DNA of 42,095 nt, from contig CAIQUX010000259.1 in the NCBI GenBank assembly GCA_903875055.1, forward strand, positions 1 to 42,095, given 5' to 3'. The stretch's first letter is position 1; the number at the start of each line of letters is the position of its first letter. The DNA is from an uncultured Bacteroidota bacterium. GTDB taxonomy: Bacteria; Bacteroidota; Bacteroidia; Chitinophagales; Chitinophagaceae. The translations under genes were made by a program, and so were the position numbers. The notes beneath the pieces are model-generated. The model had not been told where the DNA came from, made no database searches, and worked only from the letters and a program-made list of their open reading frames with translations. Positions 25,356 to 34,407 of this stretch are shown one piece after another.

Positions 25356-25889
25356 TTATTTGTTCATCAGTAGGGCTACATGAACTTCAATATTCTCAGC
25401 CACTTTCTTGTGTACAAGCCGAGGCACCTTGATTTTAAATTCTGTGAGATTAAGTTCAAAATTTGATTCAATGTTGAGTTGATTCTCATTTATGACGGTC
25501 AGCGTCGCGTGAATGATTTTATTGACTATGATGCCGTGAAGGTCAAAATTACCCTTTGCCCTCACGTTGTAAACACCAGGCTTATCAAAGCTTATTTCCT
25601 CAATGATCTTACCAGAAAATTTAGCTAATGGATACTGGTCACTTTCTACATAGTTTTCTGCATAATGCTCCTTTTGCAGTTCACTATTGAACCCATGAAA
25701 TGAATCTAGTGAAACGGCGAAACTAAACGCATTTGATTTTTCATTAATTACGCCTCTCAAATCTGAAGAATGGCTTTTAATTTTCTCCATCGTGGATCTC
25801 GAGATGAAGGACACATCACCATGAGCCGTCTTATAGAAACCAGCATCGTTGAAGAACATCATCAATAAGTAGGCGATAATCGGGAACAT
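25356..25889 (-). CDS. YceI-like domain protein, first gene of the sensor operon
   Basis: 177 aa. A short hydrophobic N-terminus (MFPIIAYLLMMFFNDAG) without Lys or Arg, then the YceI barrel: SFISRSTMEKIKSH, SELQKEHYAENYVESDQYPL, AKFSGKIIEE, FDLHGIIVNKIIHATL. The HY-ENY-ESD-YP-A-F motif is shared with the other YceI of this window. Similarity between the two is moderate, so they look like separate paralogues. It precedes the histidine kinase by 1 nt. The start lies only about 24 nt after the CotH terminator, so its promoter must overlap that hairpin. It may carry the ligand sensed by the kinase. Confidence 0.88.
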   Translation of the reverse strand: MFPIIAYLLMMFFNDAGFYKTAHGDVSFISRSTMEKIKSHSSDLRGVINEKSNAFSFAVSLDSFHGFNSELQKEHYAENYVESDQYPLAKFSGKIIEEISFDKPGVYNVRAKGNFDLHGIIVNKIIHATLTVINENQLNIESNFELNLTEFKIKVPRLVHKKVAENIEVHVALLMNK

Positions 25890-25906
25890 GCTGTAAAGTT
25901 ACAAAA

Positions 25907-25939
25907 TAAAAAAAACCACGGCCATATAAGTCGTGGTTT
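25907..25939 (-). terminator. Terminator of the CotH gene ending at 25960
   Basis: Minus-strand AAACCACG and CGTGGTTT pair over an 11-nt loop and are followed by a T-run. It stands between the type B CotH gene and the YceI-sensor operon. Confidence 0.8.
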
Positions 25940-25959
25940 AAGCTTTGATTTTTCCTTGC

Positions 25960-28785
25960 TTATCTAAGTAATGTCACATCGCCTTTGTATGTTGATACAG
26001 AAGCATCTCTGAATTTTATTCTGATAAGGTATTGGTATACACCTATTTCTCCTTCTTTCCCATCGTAGGTGCCATTCCATCCCTGGGTAAGATTGCTGGT
26101 CTGATATACCATTTTCCCCCATCGATCATAAATCAACATCTCTATTCCTATAACGTCTTTACCAACTTGTACGCTGAACATATCATTCGTACCATCACCA
26201 TTTGGTGTAAATACATTTGGTATGAACACTTGCGATTTATCGACATCAGTCAACAATGGCAATGGTAATGGTGGTGGTGGTGGTGGCACATAAACGAATT
26301 CTGCTACGACGGTTTCTTTATCAAGATAATTCAATGCGGCTGATTTATTAGTCAGCGAAGGAGTGATGGTGGTGTTGGTATTATTCTTTTGCCATGTCAC
26401 AAAATTATAATTGGCTGCCGGCATTGCCACTATGTTATAAGGGAATCGACGGTCCAATGTCATTGTCGTCGGATAAGTCGAAATGCTTGCACCATTTAAA
26501 GTGATACTACCTGTTCCAGGAGGCGTCACATTGAAAGTCACATCTACCGAATCATAATTAAAATACTTAAAGTGAGCCACCACTGAATCCTTTTTCTTAA
26601 AATCAAACTGAATCAAATCTGTTGTGCTGTTGGGAAGAAAGTTATTGACGATATTTTGTTTCTCCCAATAATCGAATGCCCAATATTGACCACCGGTCGG
26701 AGTTGCTTTCATTGTATACATCGAATCGCCTGCTAAAATTTTATCCCATACATAAGGCGATTTGACTGAGCCGTCAAGGGCTATGGTACCACTACCCGGC
26801 GGGGTTACATCCAACTTCAACTCCTGTGGATTCAAGTCAAGACATGAATCTAATTTTCCTGTAATCAGTGCGCAACGATCATCCAAAAAGGTACGCATGG
26901 CTTGCACATTCGCATTCCAGTTTGCCATCGTTCCGGTCCATCGGGTACATTGTCGTGGCATATCAGGAGCAAATAAATTGACGATTGAATCGAAATGCGC
27001 TTTGATATTATGACATTCAAAACATGTATTCAGCATATGAATCCATTCATCTTTATATTGTTGTTTAAATTCAGGGCTTTGCAATAATAGTTCCAGCATG
27101 ATTCGATGCTTGACATTTGTATCAGTGTAAGGCTGATTCTGAAATAAGGTAGTTGCAGGTTCACAGGGGTTTGCATTGGCTGAAGTAGTCGCCAGTCCAG
27201 AATAATTAGGATTCCCAAGAGCACATATCGCATCCTCATCCCAAAGGGCATAACGCCATTTCACGCCTTGTCCTTTATTTCCTCTCCACCACATTGTATT
27301 CCAGTTAAGCCAATCGTGATTAACCAGATATTCATTGAAAATAAAATACTGGATAAAACTACGGGTATTCAAAAAAGTTTTGACATGATTGTAATTTGCC
27401 TGCACACTCATCGGGTTATTCAAGATGTAATTGAATATGTTTACCCATCCGGTATCGCTTCCCAAACGAATAGTCAATCCGCCCCAGTAGGACAAGTGGT
27501 CAACTTTCTTTGACGGTTGGCCGTAGTAATAAGAAAAGTAATCTCCATCTACCCGTTCTCTCATATCATAGATACCCCAATATTGACCATTGACAAATAC
27601 ATTCGATCCTTCAAACCGTCGGTAGTCCATATCCAATTGATATTTTTCGGCTAAGGTTTGTGCGAATACATCGCGAAGATGGCAACTGTTAGAAGGTCCA
27701 AGAGGGAAATTATCTGACGCACCGGCCTTCAGAATAATCCTGTCAAATGTATCTCGAAGGGTCGTGCTAAAAAACTTATGATTCATCGATCCCATAATAC
27801 CAGATTCGTCTGACGCTTCAAAATCAAATCCTTTTTGTGCATAGGCCCAAGAATCGTTTCCATGTTTAGAGGCCATGCCTTCAGTCTCGCAAATAAAGTT
27901 GTGGTTCTTATCGAAGAATTCAATTGAACTCCAAGCTGGCGTTGCACTCCATGAGAATAGATAATTTGGATTTGCTGATGCCAGCGTATAGGCTCCACAA
28001 ACACAAACAACCGGAAAGTTAGTCGTTTCATTAATCAAGTATGTATTTGTTTCAATTAGACTTGGCAGCACTGTCGAAACCGAACTGAAGGCTTTGGCAC
28101 GAACCGACTGTGTGACAGCGATATTGATAGGAGATGCATACACCGCGGATGTGGCAAGAGGTTCCGTGCCATCTAATGTATAACGGACAGTGACATTGGG
28201 GTCTGGCGATGTGATGATGATATTCTGTGCCGAAGAATAAAATCCTGCTTGTATATTAATGATGGGCGTGCTTGCATAGGATAAATAAGCCGGATTATTC
28301 GCTGCATTGGGAGTCGGTGTGTCATCAATTCGCCATGAAGCAGAGCCATCTGTGGTTCGGGCTCGAGAATGGTCCCGTTGCGTAATTTTCAATTTGACTG
28401 AATCCACCACCACACCGCTGGCATTCGACAAGATAAACCATTGTCCATAAGTCTGCCTCAACGTGAATTTAGCATGTATTTGACCACTTGTCACATCAAC
28501 GAGACCTCTGTTGCTGCAAAAAACCATTTTTCGACTGCCGGCATTGATATCTGTTACTGCCGGTATTTGCCACATTTGCAGATTGTTGGGGTCATTACTC
28601 AAATAATAACCTGTGAGATTCACTGGAGTTGCACCAGCATTATAAAGTTCCACCCAATCTTCTCGCTGCCCAAATGCATCAAAAGTGGTTGTAACATTTG
28701 AACACGAATATTCGTTTATCAACACCTGTGCGTGAGAAAGAAACGCAGCGGATATCAATAGGAGAATCGTAATATTTTTTTTCAT
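25960..28785 (-). CDS. Secreted CotH-family kinase-like protein with lamin-tail domain and T9SS type B sorting domain
   Basis: 941 aa from the ATG at 28785 (MKKNITILLLISAAFLSHAQ). Order: signal peptide; lamin-tail domain (about 21-145, LINEYSCSN, GYYLSNDPNN); chitobiase-like Ig domain (about 185-245, VTVRYTLDGTEPLATSAVY); CotH domain (about 255-600) with NVFVNGQYWGIYDMRERVDG and ALWDEDAI; two VTPPG-GTI/SI-LNG repeats (about 655-810); a PPPPPPLPLPLL linker; and a type B sorting domain (about 850-941) with FIPNVFTPNGDGTNDMF and IYDRWGKMVYQ. CotH proteins are atypical protein kinases. This one is exported by T9SS. A perfect -7 element lies immediately before the ATG. Confidence 0.92.
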   Translation of the reverse strand: MKKNITILLLISAAFLSHAQVLINEYSCSNVTTTFDAFGQREDWVELYNAGATPVNLTGYYLSNDPNNLQMWQIPAVTDINAGSRKMVFCSNRGLVDVTSGQIHAKFTLRQTYGQWFILSNASGVVVDSVKLKITQRDHSRARTTDGSASWRIDDTPTPNAANNPAYLSYASTPIINIQAGFYSSAQNIIITSPDPNVTVRYTLDGTEPLATSAVYASPINIAVTQSVRAKAFSSVSTVLPSLIETNTYLINETTNFPVVCVCGAYTLASANPNYLFSWSATPAWSSIEFFDKNHNFICETEGMASKHGNDSWAYAQKGFDFEASDESGIMGSMNHKFFSTTLRDTFDRIILKAGASDNFPLGPSNSCHLRDVFAQTLAEKYQLDMDYRRFEGSNVFVNGQYWGIYDMRERVDGDYFSYYYGQPSKKVDHLSYWGGLTIRLGSDTGWVNIFNYILNNPMSVQANYNHVKTFLNTRSFIQYFIFNEYLVNHDWLNWNTMWWRGNKGQGVKWRYALWDEDAICALGNPNYSGLATTSANANPCEPATTLFQNQPYTDTNVKHRIMLELLLQSPEFKQQYKDEWIHMLNTCFECHNIKAHFDSIVNLFAPDMPRQCTRWTGTMANWNANVQAMRTFLDDRCALITGKLDSCLDLNPQELKLDVTPPGSGTIALDGSVKSPYVWDKILAGDSMYTMKATPTGGQYWAFDYWEKQNIVNNFLPNSTTDLIQFDFKKKDSVVAHFKYFNYDSVDVTFNVTPPGTGSITLNGASISTYPTTMTLDRRFPYNIVAMPAANYNFVTWQKNNTNTTITPSLTNKSAALNYLDKETVVAEFVYVPPPPPPLPLPLLTDVDKSQVFIPNVFTPNGDGTNDMFSVQVGKDVIGIEMLIYDRWGKMVYQTSNLTQGWNGTYDGKEGEIGVYQYLIRIKFRDASVSTYKGDVTLLR

Positions 28786-28787
28786 AA

Positions 28788-28795
28788 CAAAAGTA
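28788..28795 (-). promoter_or_regulatory. -7 element of the type B CotH gene (TACTTTTG), near-leaderless
   Basis: Perfect TAnnTTTG match 3 nt before the ATG, with TTG about 17 nt further upstream as -33. Transcription would start at or next to the start codon. Confidence 0.5.
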
Positions 28796-28926
28796 TCGGG
28801 TTTGTGTTTGGACAAGACATTCAGTACAATCCGAAAGTTAGGTTTTTGTCACCAAATAATCAATTTTTATCTCCTTAAACTTGATTCCTTGCGGTTAAAA
28901 TGTATTATTGTAGGAAATTATAGATT

Positions 28927-30537
28927 ATGAAATTATTAAAATTTTTACCCATCGCCTTATTGTTGAGCGGATCATCATATAATTCGATAGCGCAATTGAC
29001 CTCGACAAATTTGCCTATCATAATCATCACTACTTCCGGGACTATTAACACTTCAGCTATTCAGGGGAATTTTTCATTGATCAATAATACGTCCGGATTA
29101 AACACACCGACAAGCACACCGGTTTATACGGGAATCATCGGTATTAAACTGAGAGGGAATGCCATTACACAATCGTATCCGAAGAAATCATATACCGTTG
29201 AAACCTGGAGCACACCCAGTGTCAGTCAGGATACTTCATTACTAGGAATGCCATCGGAAAATGATTGGGTATTGCTGGCTTCTTATCCGGATCGTTCATT
29301 CATTCGAACCGCCTTATCGTTTAATTTACATCAAAAGATGGGACGTTATTCTCCTCGAATGAAATTTTGCGAAGTGATAATAAATAGTCAGTATGAGGGA
29401 ATTTACACCTTTGGTGAAAAGGTAAAGCGCGATACCGGACGTGTGAACATTTCCAAACTCACCACAAGCGACAACTCTGGCGTGAACCTGACAGGGGGAT
29501 ATATCTGGAAAATGGACGATGAAATTGGCGCAGGCTGGACCAGTGTCATATTGCCGCCTTACGCATCAACACAGCACATCACATTCAATTATGAATATCC
29601 GGACGCTGGCACTATCACCCCTGCACAAGCAGCATACAGTAAGTCTTTTGTCGATAGTTTTGAAAATGCTATGAACTCGGCAAATTTTCAGGATACCACC
29701 TTGGGTTGGAGAAACTTTGCATCCCAAGGGAGTTTAATCGATTTCATGATAATGCAGGAGGTGAGCCGTAACTATGAAGCTTATAGACAAAACACGTTCT
29801 TTTACAAAGACAAAGGAAAGAAACTGAGATTCGGCCCGCTGTGGAATGGTGAACTGTCTTACTTTAACACCAGCAATTGCAACAGCAGTGTCGATACAGG
29901 ATGGTGCTATAACTTAGGAGCGGTTTGTGGATCTGAAGTCAAACTGGCTCCATTCTGGTGGAGTAAGCTTACGACGGACTCTGTTTTTATGGATTCGCTG
30001 AAATGTGCCTATAGCAATTATCGCAGATCCGGAAATGCATTGGATACTATCACCATCTTTCACTTCATTGATTCGGTGAATACTTACCTGAATGCTCAGA
30101 GCGCGGTTTCCCGAAACTTTACGCAATGGCCGATTTGGGGAATTCCCATCGTAAATGAACCAGCACCTATGCCATCCAACTATGCGCAAGAAATCAGCTC
30201 ACTAAAGACCGCCATCCGTAAACGTTTACTGTGGTTGGATACCAAATGGGTATCTGCCAATTGTCCATCACCTGCAGGAACCACACTAGTAAATTTCGAC
30301 AATGAAATATCTGTTTATCCAAATCCAGCAAAAGATAAGGTAACCATCCATATCGATGGGAATACGAACGGGAAAAAGATCGCTTTCATCAATAATCTTC
30401 AAGGTGTGAAAGTGGCACAGAAAGAAACAGACTTATCGTCCCTCAGCTTTGACCTGTCAACATTGTCACCCGGAATTTACATGGTGCATATTCAGACAGT
30501 AAAAGGCAGTTTCATTCGTAAAATTGTCAAGGAATAG
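28927..30537 (+). CDS. Secreted CotH-family protein with T9SS type A sorting domain
   Basis: 536 aa. Signal peptide to NSIAQ; CotH domain (about 25-430) with IKLRGNAITQSYPKKSYTVE, LASYPDRSFIRTALSF and CEVIINSQYEGIYTFGEKVK; C-terminal type A sorting domain (about 450-536) with SVYPNPAKDKVTIHIDG and LSPGIYMVHIQT, KIVKE at the end. The position usually occupied by the LWDFD-type acidic motif reads GPLWNGELSYFN, so one metal-ligand Asp may be missing and the domain could be catalytically weak or inactive. It is divergent from the larger CotH gene, 141 nt apart, and ends at a clear terminator. Confidence 0.92.
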   Translation: MKLLKFLPIALLLSGSSYNSIAQLTSTNLPIIIITTSGTINTSAIQGNFSLINNTSGLNTPTSTPVYTGIIGIKLRGNAITQSYPKKSYTVETWSTPSVSQDTSLLGMPSENDWVLLASYPDRSFIRTALSFNLHQKMGRYSPRMKFCEVIINSQYEGIYTFGEKVKRDTGRVNISKLTTSDNSGVNLTGGYIWKMDDEIGAGWTSVILPPYASTQHITFNYEYPDAGTITPAQAAYSKSFVDSFENAMNSANFQDTTLGWRNFASQGSLIDFMIMQEVSRNYEAYRQNTFFYKDKGKKLRFGPLWNGELSYFNTSNCNSSVDTGWCYNLGAVCGSEVKLAPFWWSKLTTDSVFMDSLKCAYSNYRRSGNALDTITIFHFIDSVNTYLNAQSAVSRNFTQWPIWGIPIVNEPAPMPSNYAQEISSLKTAIRKRLLWLDTKWVSANCPSPAGTTLVNFDNEISVYPNPAKDKVTIHIDGNTNGKKIAFINNLQGVKVAQKETDLSSLSFDLSTLSPGIYMVHIQTVKGSFIRKIVKE

Positions 30538-30569
30538 AAATTTATAGACAGCAAATAAATTAATAGAGA

Positions 30570-30599
30570 CAGACCCGCCTATGTGCGGGTTTGTTTTTT
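30570..30599 (+). terminator. Terminator of the type A CotH gene
   Basis: ACCCGC (30573-30578) and GCGGGT (30585-30590) pair over a 6-nt loop, extended by three further pairs, followed by TTTTTT. It lies 33 nt after the stop. Confidence 0.9.
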
Positions 30600-30636
30600 A
30601 ATTGATCCCTAGCTCTACAAAACAATTCTTTGTGAT

Positions 30637-30644
30637 TACATTTG
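30637..30644 (+). promoter_or_regulatory. -7 element of the hydrolase gene (TACATTTG)
   Basis: Perfect TAnnTTTG match 18 nt before the ATG at 30662. It supports choosing that ATG, because the ORF track start (a TTG at 30602) lies upstream of the element. Confidence 0.5.
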
Positions 30645-30661
30645 AGTCAAATAACATTCCC

Positions 30662-31516
30662 ATGACCATCATAAAAAATATTCCCGTTGAAGGCAGCGGA
30701 CATCGCATGATGGGTACTGATGTCTTTTTTCCCGAAGGTGAAAGGAAATTACCTGTTGCGATCTATGTTCACGGATTCAACGGGTTTAAGGATTGGGGAA
30801 ACTTTGATCTGATTGCAACTCAATTTGCTGCAGCTGGTTTTTTTTTCATCAAGATGAATATGTCGCATAACGGGACAACATTGGATTCACCACTCGATTT
30901 CGCAGACCTTGAAGCATTCGGGCAAAATAATTATTCCAAAGAACTTCATGATGTTCAACAAATTATTAACTGGATCTGTAATCATCAAAATCCCTATCAT
31001 AAATTCACCGATACAGACAGAATAGCGTTGCTTGGACATAGCCGCGGCGGCGGAATAGCCATTCTGAAAGCATCTGAAGATGATAGGGTGAAAGCATTGA
31101 TCACCTGGGCATCTATTTCAGAATGTAAGACCCCATGGGGCGCAATGTCAGTTGAGAAAATGGAAAAATGGAAAACAGAAGGTGTAATGTTTTATACCAA
31201 TAAACGAACCAATCAACAACTGCCTTTGTATTATCAGTTGTATGAAGATTATCAGCAACATGCTACCAAGCTCGATATCCGTAATGCTATTTCAGGATTA
31301 GGGATTCCGATATTACTTTGTCATGGCACAATAGACCCAGCAGTACCTTATTCCAAAGCACTTGACCTGAAGCGATGGCAGCCGGCAGCCAATTTATTCT
31401 CTGTCGAATCAGACCACGTCTTTGGACGATCTCATCCCTGGTTTGAAAATTCGTTACCCAAGCCTATGCAAGAGGTAGTTGACGAAAGTATCCGTTTTCT
31501 AGACGTATGTCTTTAA
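30662..31516 (+). CDS. Alpha/beta hydrolase
   Basis: 284 aa from the ATG at 30662 (MTIIKNIPVEGSGHRMMGTD). Serine hydrolase with oxyanion region YVHGFNGFKDWGNF, nucleophile elbow LLGHSRGGGIA, acid HGTIDPAVPY and catalytic His in SDHVFGRSHP. The order and spacing fit the dienelactone-hydrolase/prolyl-oligopeptidase-like branch, acting on an unknown ester or peptide. No signal peptide, so it is cytoplasmic. The upstream 20 codons of the track lie before the promoter element and are dropped. It stands alone after the CotH terminator. Confidence 0.9.
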   Translation: MTIIKNIPVEGSGHRMMGTDVFFPEGERKLPVAIYVHGFNGFKDWGNFDLIATQFAAAGFFFIKMNMSHNGTTLDSPLDFADLEAFGQNNYSKELHDVQQIINWICNHQNPYHKFTDTDRIALLGHSRGGGIAILKASEDDRVKALITWASISECKTPWGAMSVEKMEKWKTEGVMFYTNKRTNQQLPLYYQLYEDYQQHATKLDIRNAISGLGIPILLCHGTIDPAVPYSKALDLKRWQPAANLFSVESDHVFGRSHPWFENSLPKPMQEVVDESIRFLDVCL

Positions 31517-31796
31517 CCCAACAATCCACTTGCTGTTTCCGTTTGCAAATGGCGAGCAGAAATAATTCATACAAGAAGAGTTCCAGTCTGATAGTTAACA
31601 GACTATACTGAGCATGTAACAAATACTATAATCCGTGCAATCCTGTGATTGCATGTCAATATTAAAAAATTATCCTGCTACATTTTTGACGTTTATTGCT
31701 TTCCACATTACCTTTCCGCGTTGGCTTCATAACAAATGCTCTAAGTGATTCATAATTAAGTAGAATTGACATTATGGTGCACCAACAACTTAATGA
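31517..31796. other. 280-nt intergenic region with a short inverted repeat
   Basis: No ORF of interest. CGTGCAATC-ctgt-GATTGCATG (31634-31655) can form a 9-bp hairpin with one G-T pair and a 4-nt loop and no T-run, so it looks more like an operator than a terminator. It is about 140 nt before the oxidoreductase ATG. Confidence 0.35.
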
Positions 31797-33350
31797 ATGG
31801 AACAAAGCGTGAAGGATAAAATAAAAGTAAATATCATCGGTGCCGGTGTTTCTGGCTTGTGTGCAGGATCTTATCTGCAGATGAATGGTTTCGAGGTCGA
31901 GATATTTGAAAAACATTCAATTCCAGGTGGCCTTTGTACCAGCTGGAAAAAGGGTGACTACACGGTCGATGGCAGTATCCATTGGATTTTAGGTACCGAT
32001 AAGGGAAGTGGCTTTTATTATATGTGGTCTGAATTGCTTGACCTGAAACGTATCCCGTTTCATCATCATGATGAACGTATCTGTTTAGAGGTGAAAGAGA
32101 ATTTCAACAAATACGGTTCTAAGATTTTTCACTTATATACCAATCTTGATCGCTTGCAGGCCTACATGATAGATTTGGCTCCGGAAGATGAAAAGGTCAT
32201 CCGTCGGTTTATCAAAGATATACGTGTACTGCAGGATTTTGACCTCCCTCCTGTGATGGATAAACTGCCGCTTTTACCAAGTATCATCCGTGGTATCAAG
32301 ATGAGCCGATATCTGAGATTCTTATTCATCCTGCTCAAACAAAAACATGAGACCAACTTTTCACTTTCACGCAAATTCAAGAACCCCTTCCTTCGCGAAT
32401 GTCTGCGTTTGTTATTTGATGATAATGAAGTGAACATGTTGGTCTTTAATTTTCCTATGGCTGTGTTTGATAAGAAAAGTGCAGGTTACCCGATTGGAGG
32501 TTCGCTATCGTGGGCAAAACGTCTTGAAGAAAAATTTATTTCGTTGGGTGGAAAGATGCATTACAATACACCCGTTCAAAAGATACTGACCGAGAACAAT
32601 CAAGTGACTGGCTTACTGGTTAGAAACAATGTGATGCATCCCTGCAATATCGTGTTATCAGCAGCCGACTGGAACAGAACAGTGTACGACTACCTCGACG
32701 GAAAATATATCAATGAAAAGATTCAGCAGCTGAAGGATGAAAAAGGTTTCGAACTTTATTACTCTGTGCTGTTAGTAACTTTTGGGCTTAAGAAAAATTA
32801 TAAAGAGCATCCTCATTTCTCCCGCTTCCCGATCAAGAAGAAACTTGAATCACCTTGCGGCACCTCGTGGGACAGACTCGAAACGCACTTCTATCATTAC
32901 GATCCTACACTCGCACCCGATGGACAAACAGTCATGGCCTGTAGTTTTTATACCAAGAATGGAAACTATTGGATCGACCTCAGGAAGAACGATCGGAAGA
33001 AATACCGCGAAGAGAAGCAGAAATTTACCGATGCGATTAAGGACTTGCTTGAAATCAGGTATCCTGGCATCAATGAACAGATTGAGATGGTTGATTTTTC
33101 GACGCCTGCAACCATACTTCGTTATACAAACAATTGGCAGGGAAGTGCGCAAGGCTGGTTACCTGGCAAGAATGTGTTTGCAGCAACCCCTGTTAAATTT
33201 ACTTTACCAGGTCTTAAAAACTTTTATTATGCCAGTCATTGGAGCCGTCCGGGTGGTGGCATACCTGTCGCCATCAATATGGCCCGAGATGTGACGCAGT
33301 TGATTTGCAAGAATAATAAGATGCCGTTCAAGACAGTGAGATACGAATAA
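31797..33350 (+). CDS. FAD-dependent CrtI/CrtISO-like oxidoreductase
   Basis: 517 aa. N-terminal Rossmann FAD site VNIIGAGVSGLCAGSYLQ followed by VEIFEKHSIPGGLCTSWKK, and the phytoene-desaturase C-terminal signature near LPGLKNFYYASHWSRPGGGI followed by PVAINMARDV. The family includes phytoene desaturases, carotenoid isomerases and retinol saturases; the many Lys, the HWILGTDKGSGFYYMW segment and the length fit the isomerase/saturase-like branch better than classical CrtI. No other carotenoid genes (crtB, crtY) are nearby, so the substrate is unclear. It converges on the patatin gene, 9 nt apart. Confidence 0.88.
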   Translation: MEQSVKDKIKVNIIGAGVSGLCAGSYLQMNGFEVEIFEKHSIPGGLCTSWKKGDYTVDGSIHWILGTDKGSGFYYMWSELLDLKRIPFHHHDERICLEVKENFNKYGSKIFHLYTNLDRLQAYMIDLAPEDEKVIRRFIKDIRVLQDFDLPPVMDKLPLLPSIIRGIKMSRYLRFLFILLKQKHETNFSLSRKFKNPFLRECLRLLFDDNEVNMLVFNFPMAVFDKKSAGYPIGGSLSWAKRLEEKFISLGGKMHYNTPVQKILTENNQVTGLLVRNNVMHPCNIVLSAADWNRTVYDYLDGKYINEKIQQLKDEKGFELYYSVLLVTFGLKKNYKEHPHFSRFPIKKKLESPCGTSWDRLETHFYHYDPTLAPDGQTVMACSFYTKNGNYWIDLRKNDRKKYREEKQKFTDAIKDLLEIRYPGINEQIEMVDFSTPATILRYTNNWQGSAQGWLPGKNVFAATPVKFTLPGLKNFYYASHWSRPGGGIPVAINMARDVTQLICKNNKMPFKTVRYE

Positions 33351-33359
33351 TTCTGTTTA

Positions 33360-34121
33360 TCATTTTAATTCCCCTTTATCTCGTAAGAATTTCGCTGTGT
33401 ATTCATAACCCGCATTAAAAATTGCAGCGAGTTTCTGAATTTCAAACAAGCCAAACTCACTAAGATTATCAGGCTCGATATATAGATAACATCCTTGTGA
33501 AGACTCATTGACCATTTCCTTGAAACTAATATGAACAGACCGGTCTATGACCTCTAACACACTGTCGTCTGCTCTAAAATTTTTCAACGGATTGACATAG
33601 ATGCTCACTATTTCGTTTTCCCTATGGGCAAATGGTTCCACTGGTAAATTATTCGACAATCCTCCATCTACAAAGGGAATGCCACCAATTATGACAGGTG
33701 AAAAAAGAACGGGAATGGAACAGGAAGCAATGATGGCATCTAACATATACCCCTCATGAAAGATATGCTGGCGGCCATCAATGAAATTCGTAGCGGTCAC
33801 ATAGAAAGGCATTGACAATTCTTCAAAAAATGTATGTCTGAGGTTTTTCTCGATGAATTCTCTGATCTTTTTCATAGATATCAAACCTAATCTGAAGGTA
33901 TTCAAACCAAATACATTCATATTCATCTTTTGTAAAAATAGCTCTCTGATTTCATCAGGTGTAAAGCCGTCAGCCAGGAAAGCACCTGCAATAGCTCCGG
34001 CGCTAGTTCCAGAAATTTCAGAGGGTCGTATACCATATTCTTCCAACGCCTTGATGACACCCAGATGAGCAAATCCGCGTACGCCGCCGCCCGATAAGAC
34101 AAATGGTTTTTGTTGCACCAA
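33360..34121 (-). CDS. Patatin-like phospholipase
   Basis: 253 aa. Serine lipid acyl hydrolase with a Ser-Asp dyad: oxyanion GGGVRG at 11-16, nucleophile S40 in ISGTSAG and D152 in FVDGGLSNN. The helix pattern FAHLGVIKALEEYGI is typical. No signal peptide, so probably cytoplasmic or peripheral at the inner membrane; no beta-barrel is attached. Active-site residues are complete. Nothing nearby points to a specific lipid; the gene stands alone. Confidence 0.93.
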   Translation of the reverse strand: MVQQKPFVLSGGGVRGFAHLGVIKALEEYGIRPSEISGTSAGAIAGAFLADGFTPDEIRELFLQKMNMNVFGLNTFRLGLISMKKIREFIEKNLRHTFFEELSMPFYVTATNFIDGRQHIFHEGYMLDAIIASCSIPVLFSPVIIGGIPFVDGGLSNNLPVEPFAHRENEIVSIYVNPLKNFRADDSVLEVIDRSVHISFKEMVNESSQGCYLYIEPDNLSEFGLFEIQKLAAIFNAGYEYTAKFLRDKGELK

Positions 34122-34407
34122 TTTTCAGAATTAAAAAGATGATTCAATCTGCTCACTTTAACCAGCCTTCCTGGCACAAAGGTCGTGACTGAAAACCGGA
34201 AATACTAAAAATTATCACGGCTATAAAACCTGAGCGATTTGATGATGGCATCTGTTTGTTCCAATAGACATTTCAATGTAAGATATGGTTCTTGCGCACC
34301 AAGAGTGTTAACTTGGCAAAATGAATTCATTGATTTTACCATGCGGTATGAAAAAGGATGAACGGTAAATATAAATCGGCAAAAATATCTTTTAGATCAG
34401 CACATCC
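34122..34407. other. Intergenic, nothing recognised
   Basis: 286 nt between the start of the patatin gene and the end of miaB, both on the minus strand. It should contain the patatin promoter; I see no perfect TAnnTTTG element, repeat or RNA. Confidence 0.5.

Noticed and set aside
26239-26290. GGTGGTGGTGGTGG tract as a tandem-repeat or regulatory element
   Set aside because: It is the codon run for the poly-proline linker of the CotH protein on the minus strand.
32782-33294. 170-codon plus-strand ORF
   Set aside because: It lies in another frame of the FAD oxidoreductase gene, which has clear FAD and C-terminal motifs; the alternative translation is Arg/Ser-rich noise.
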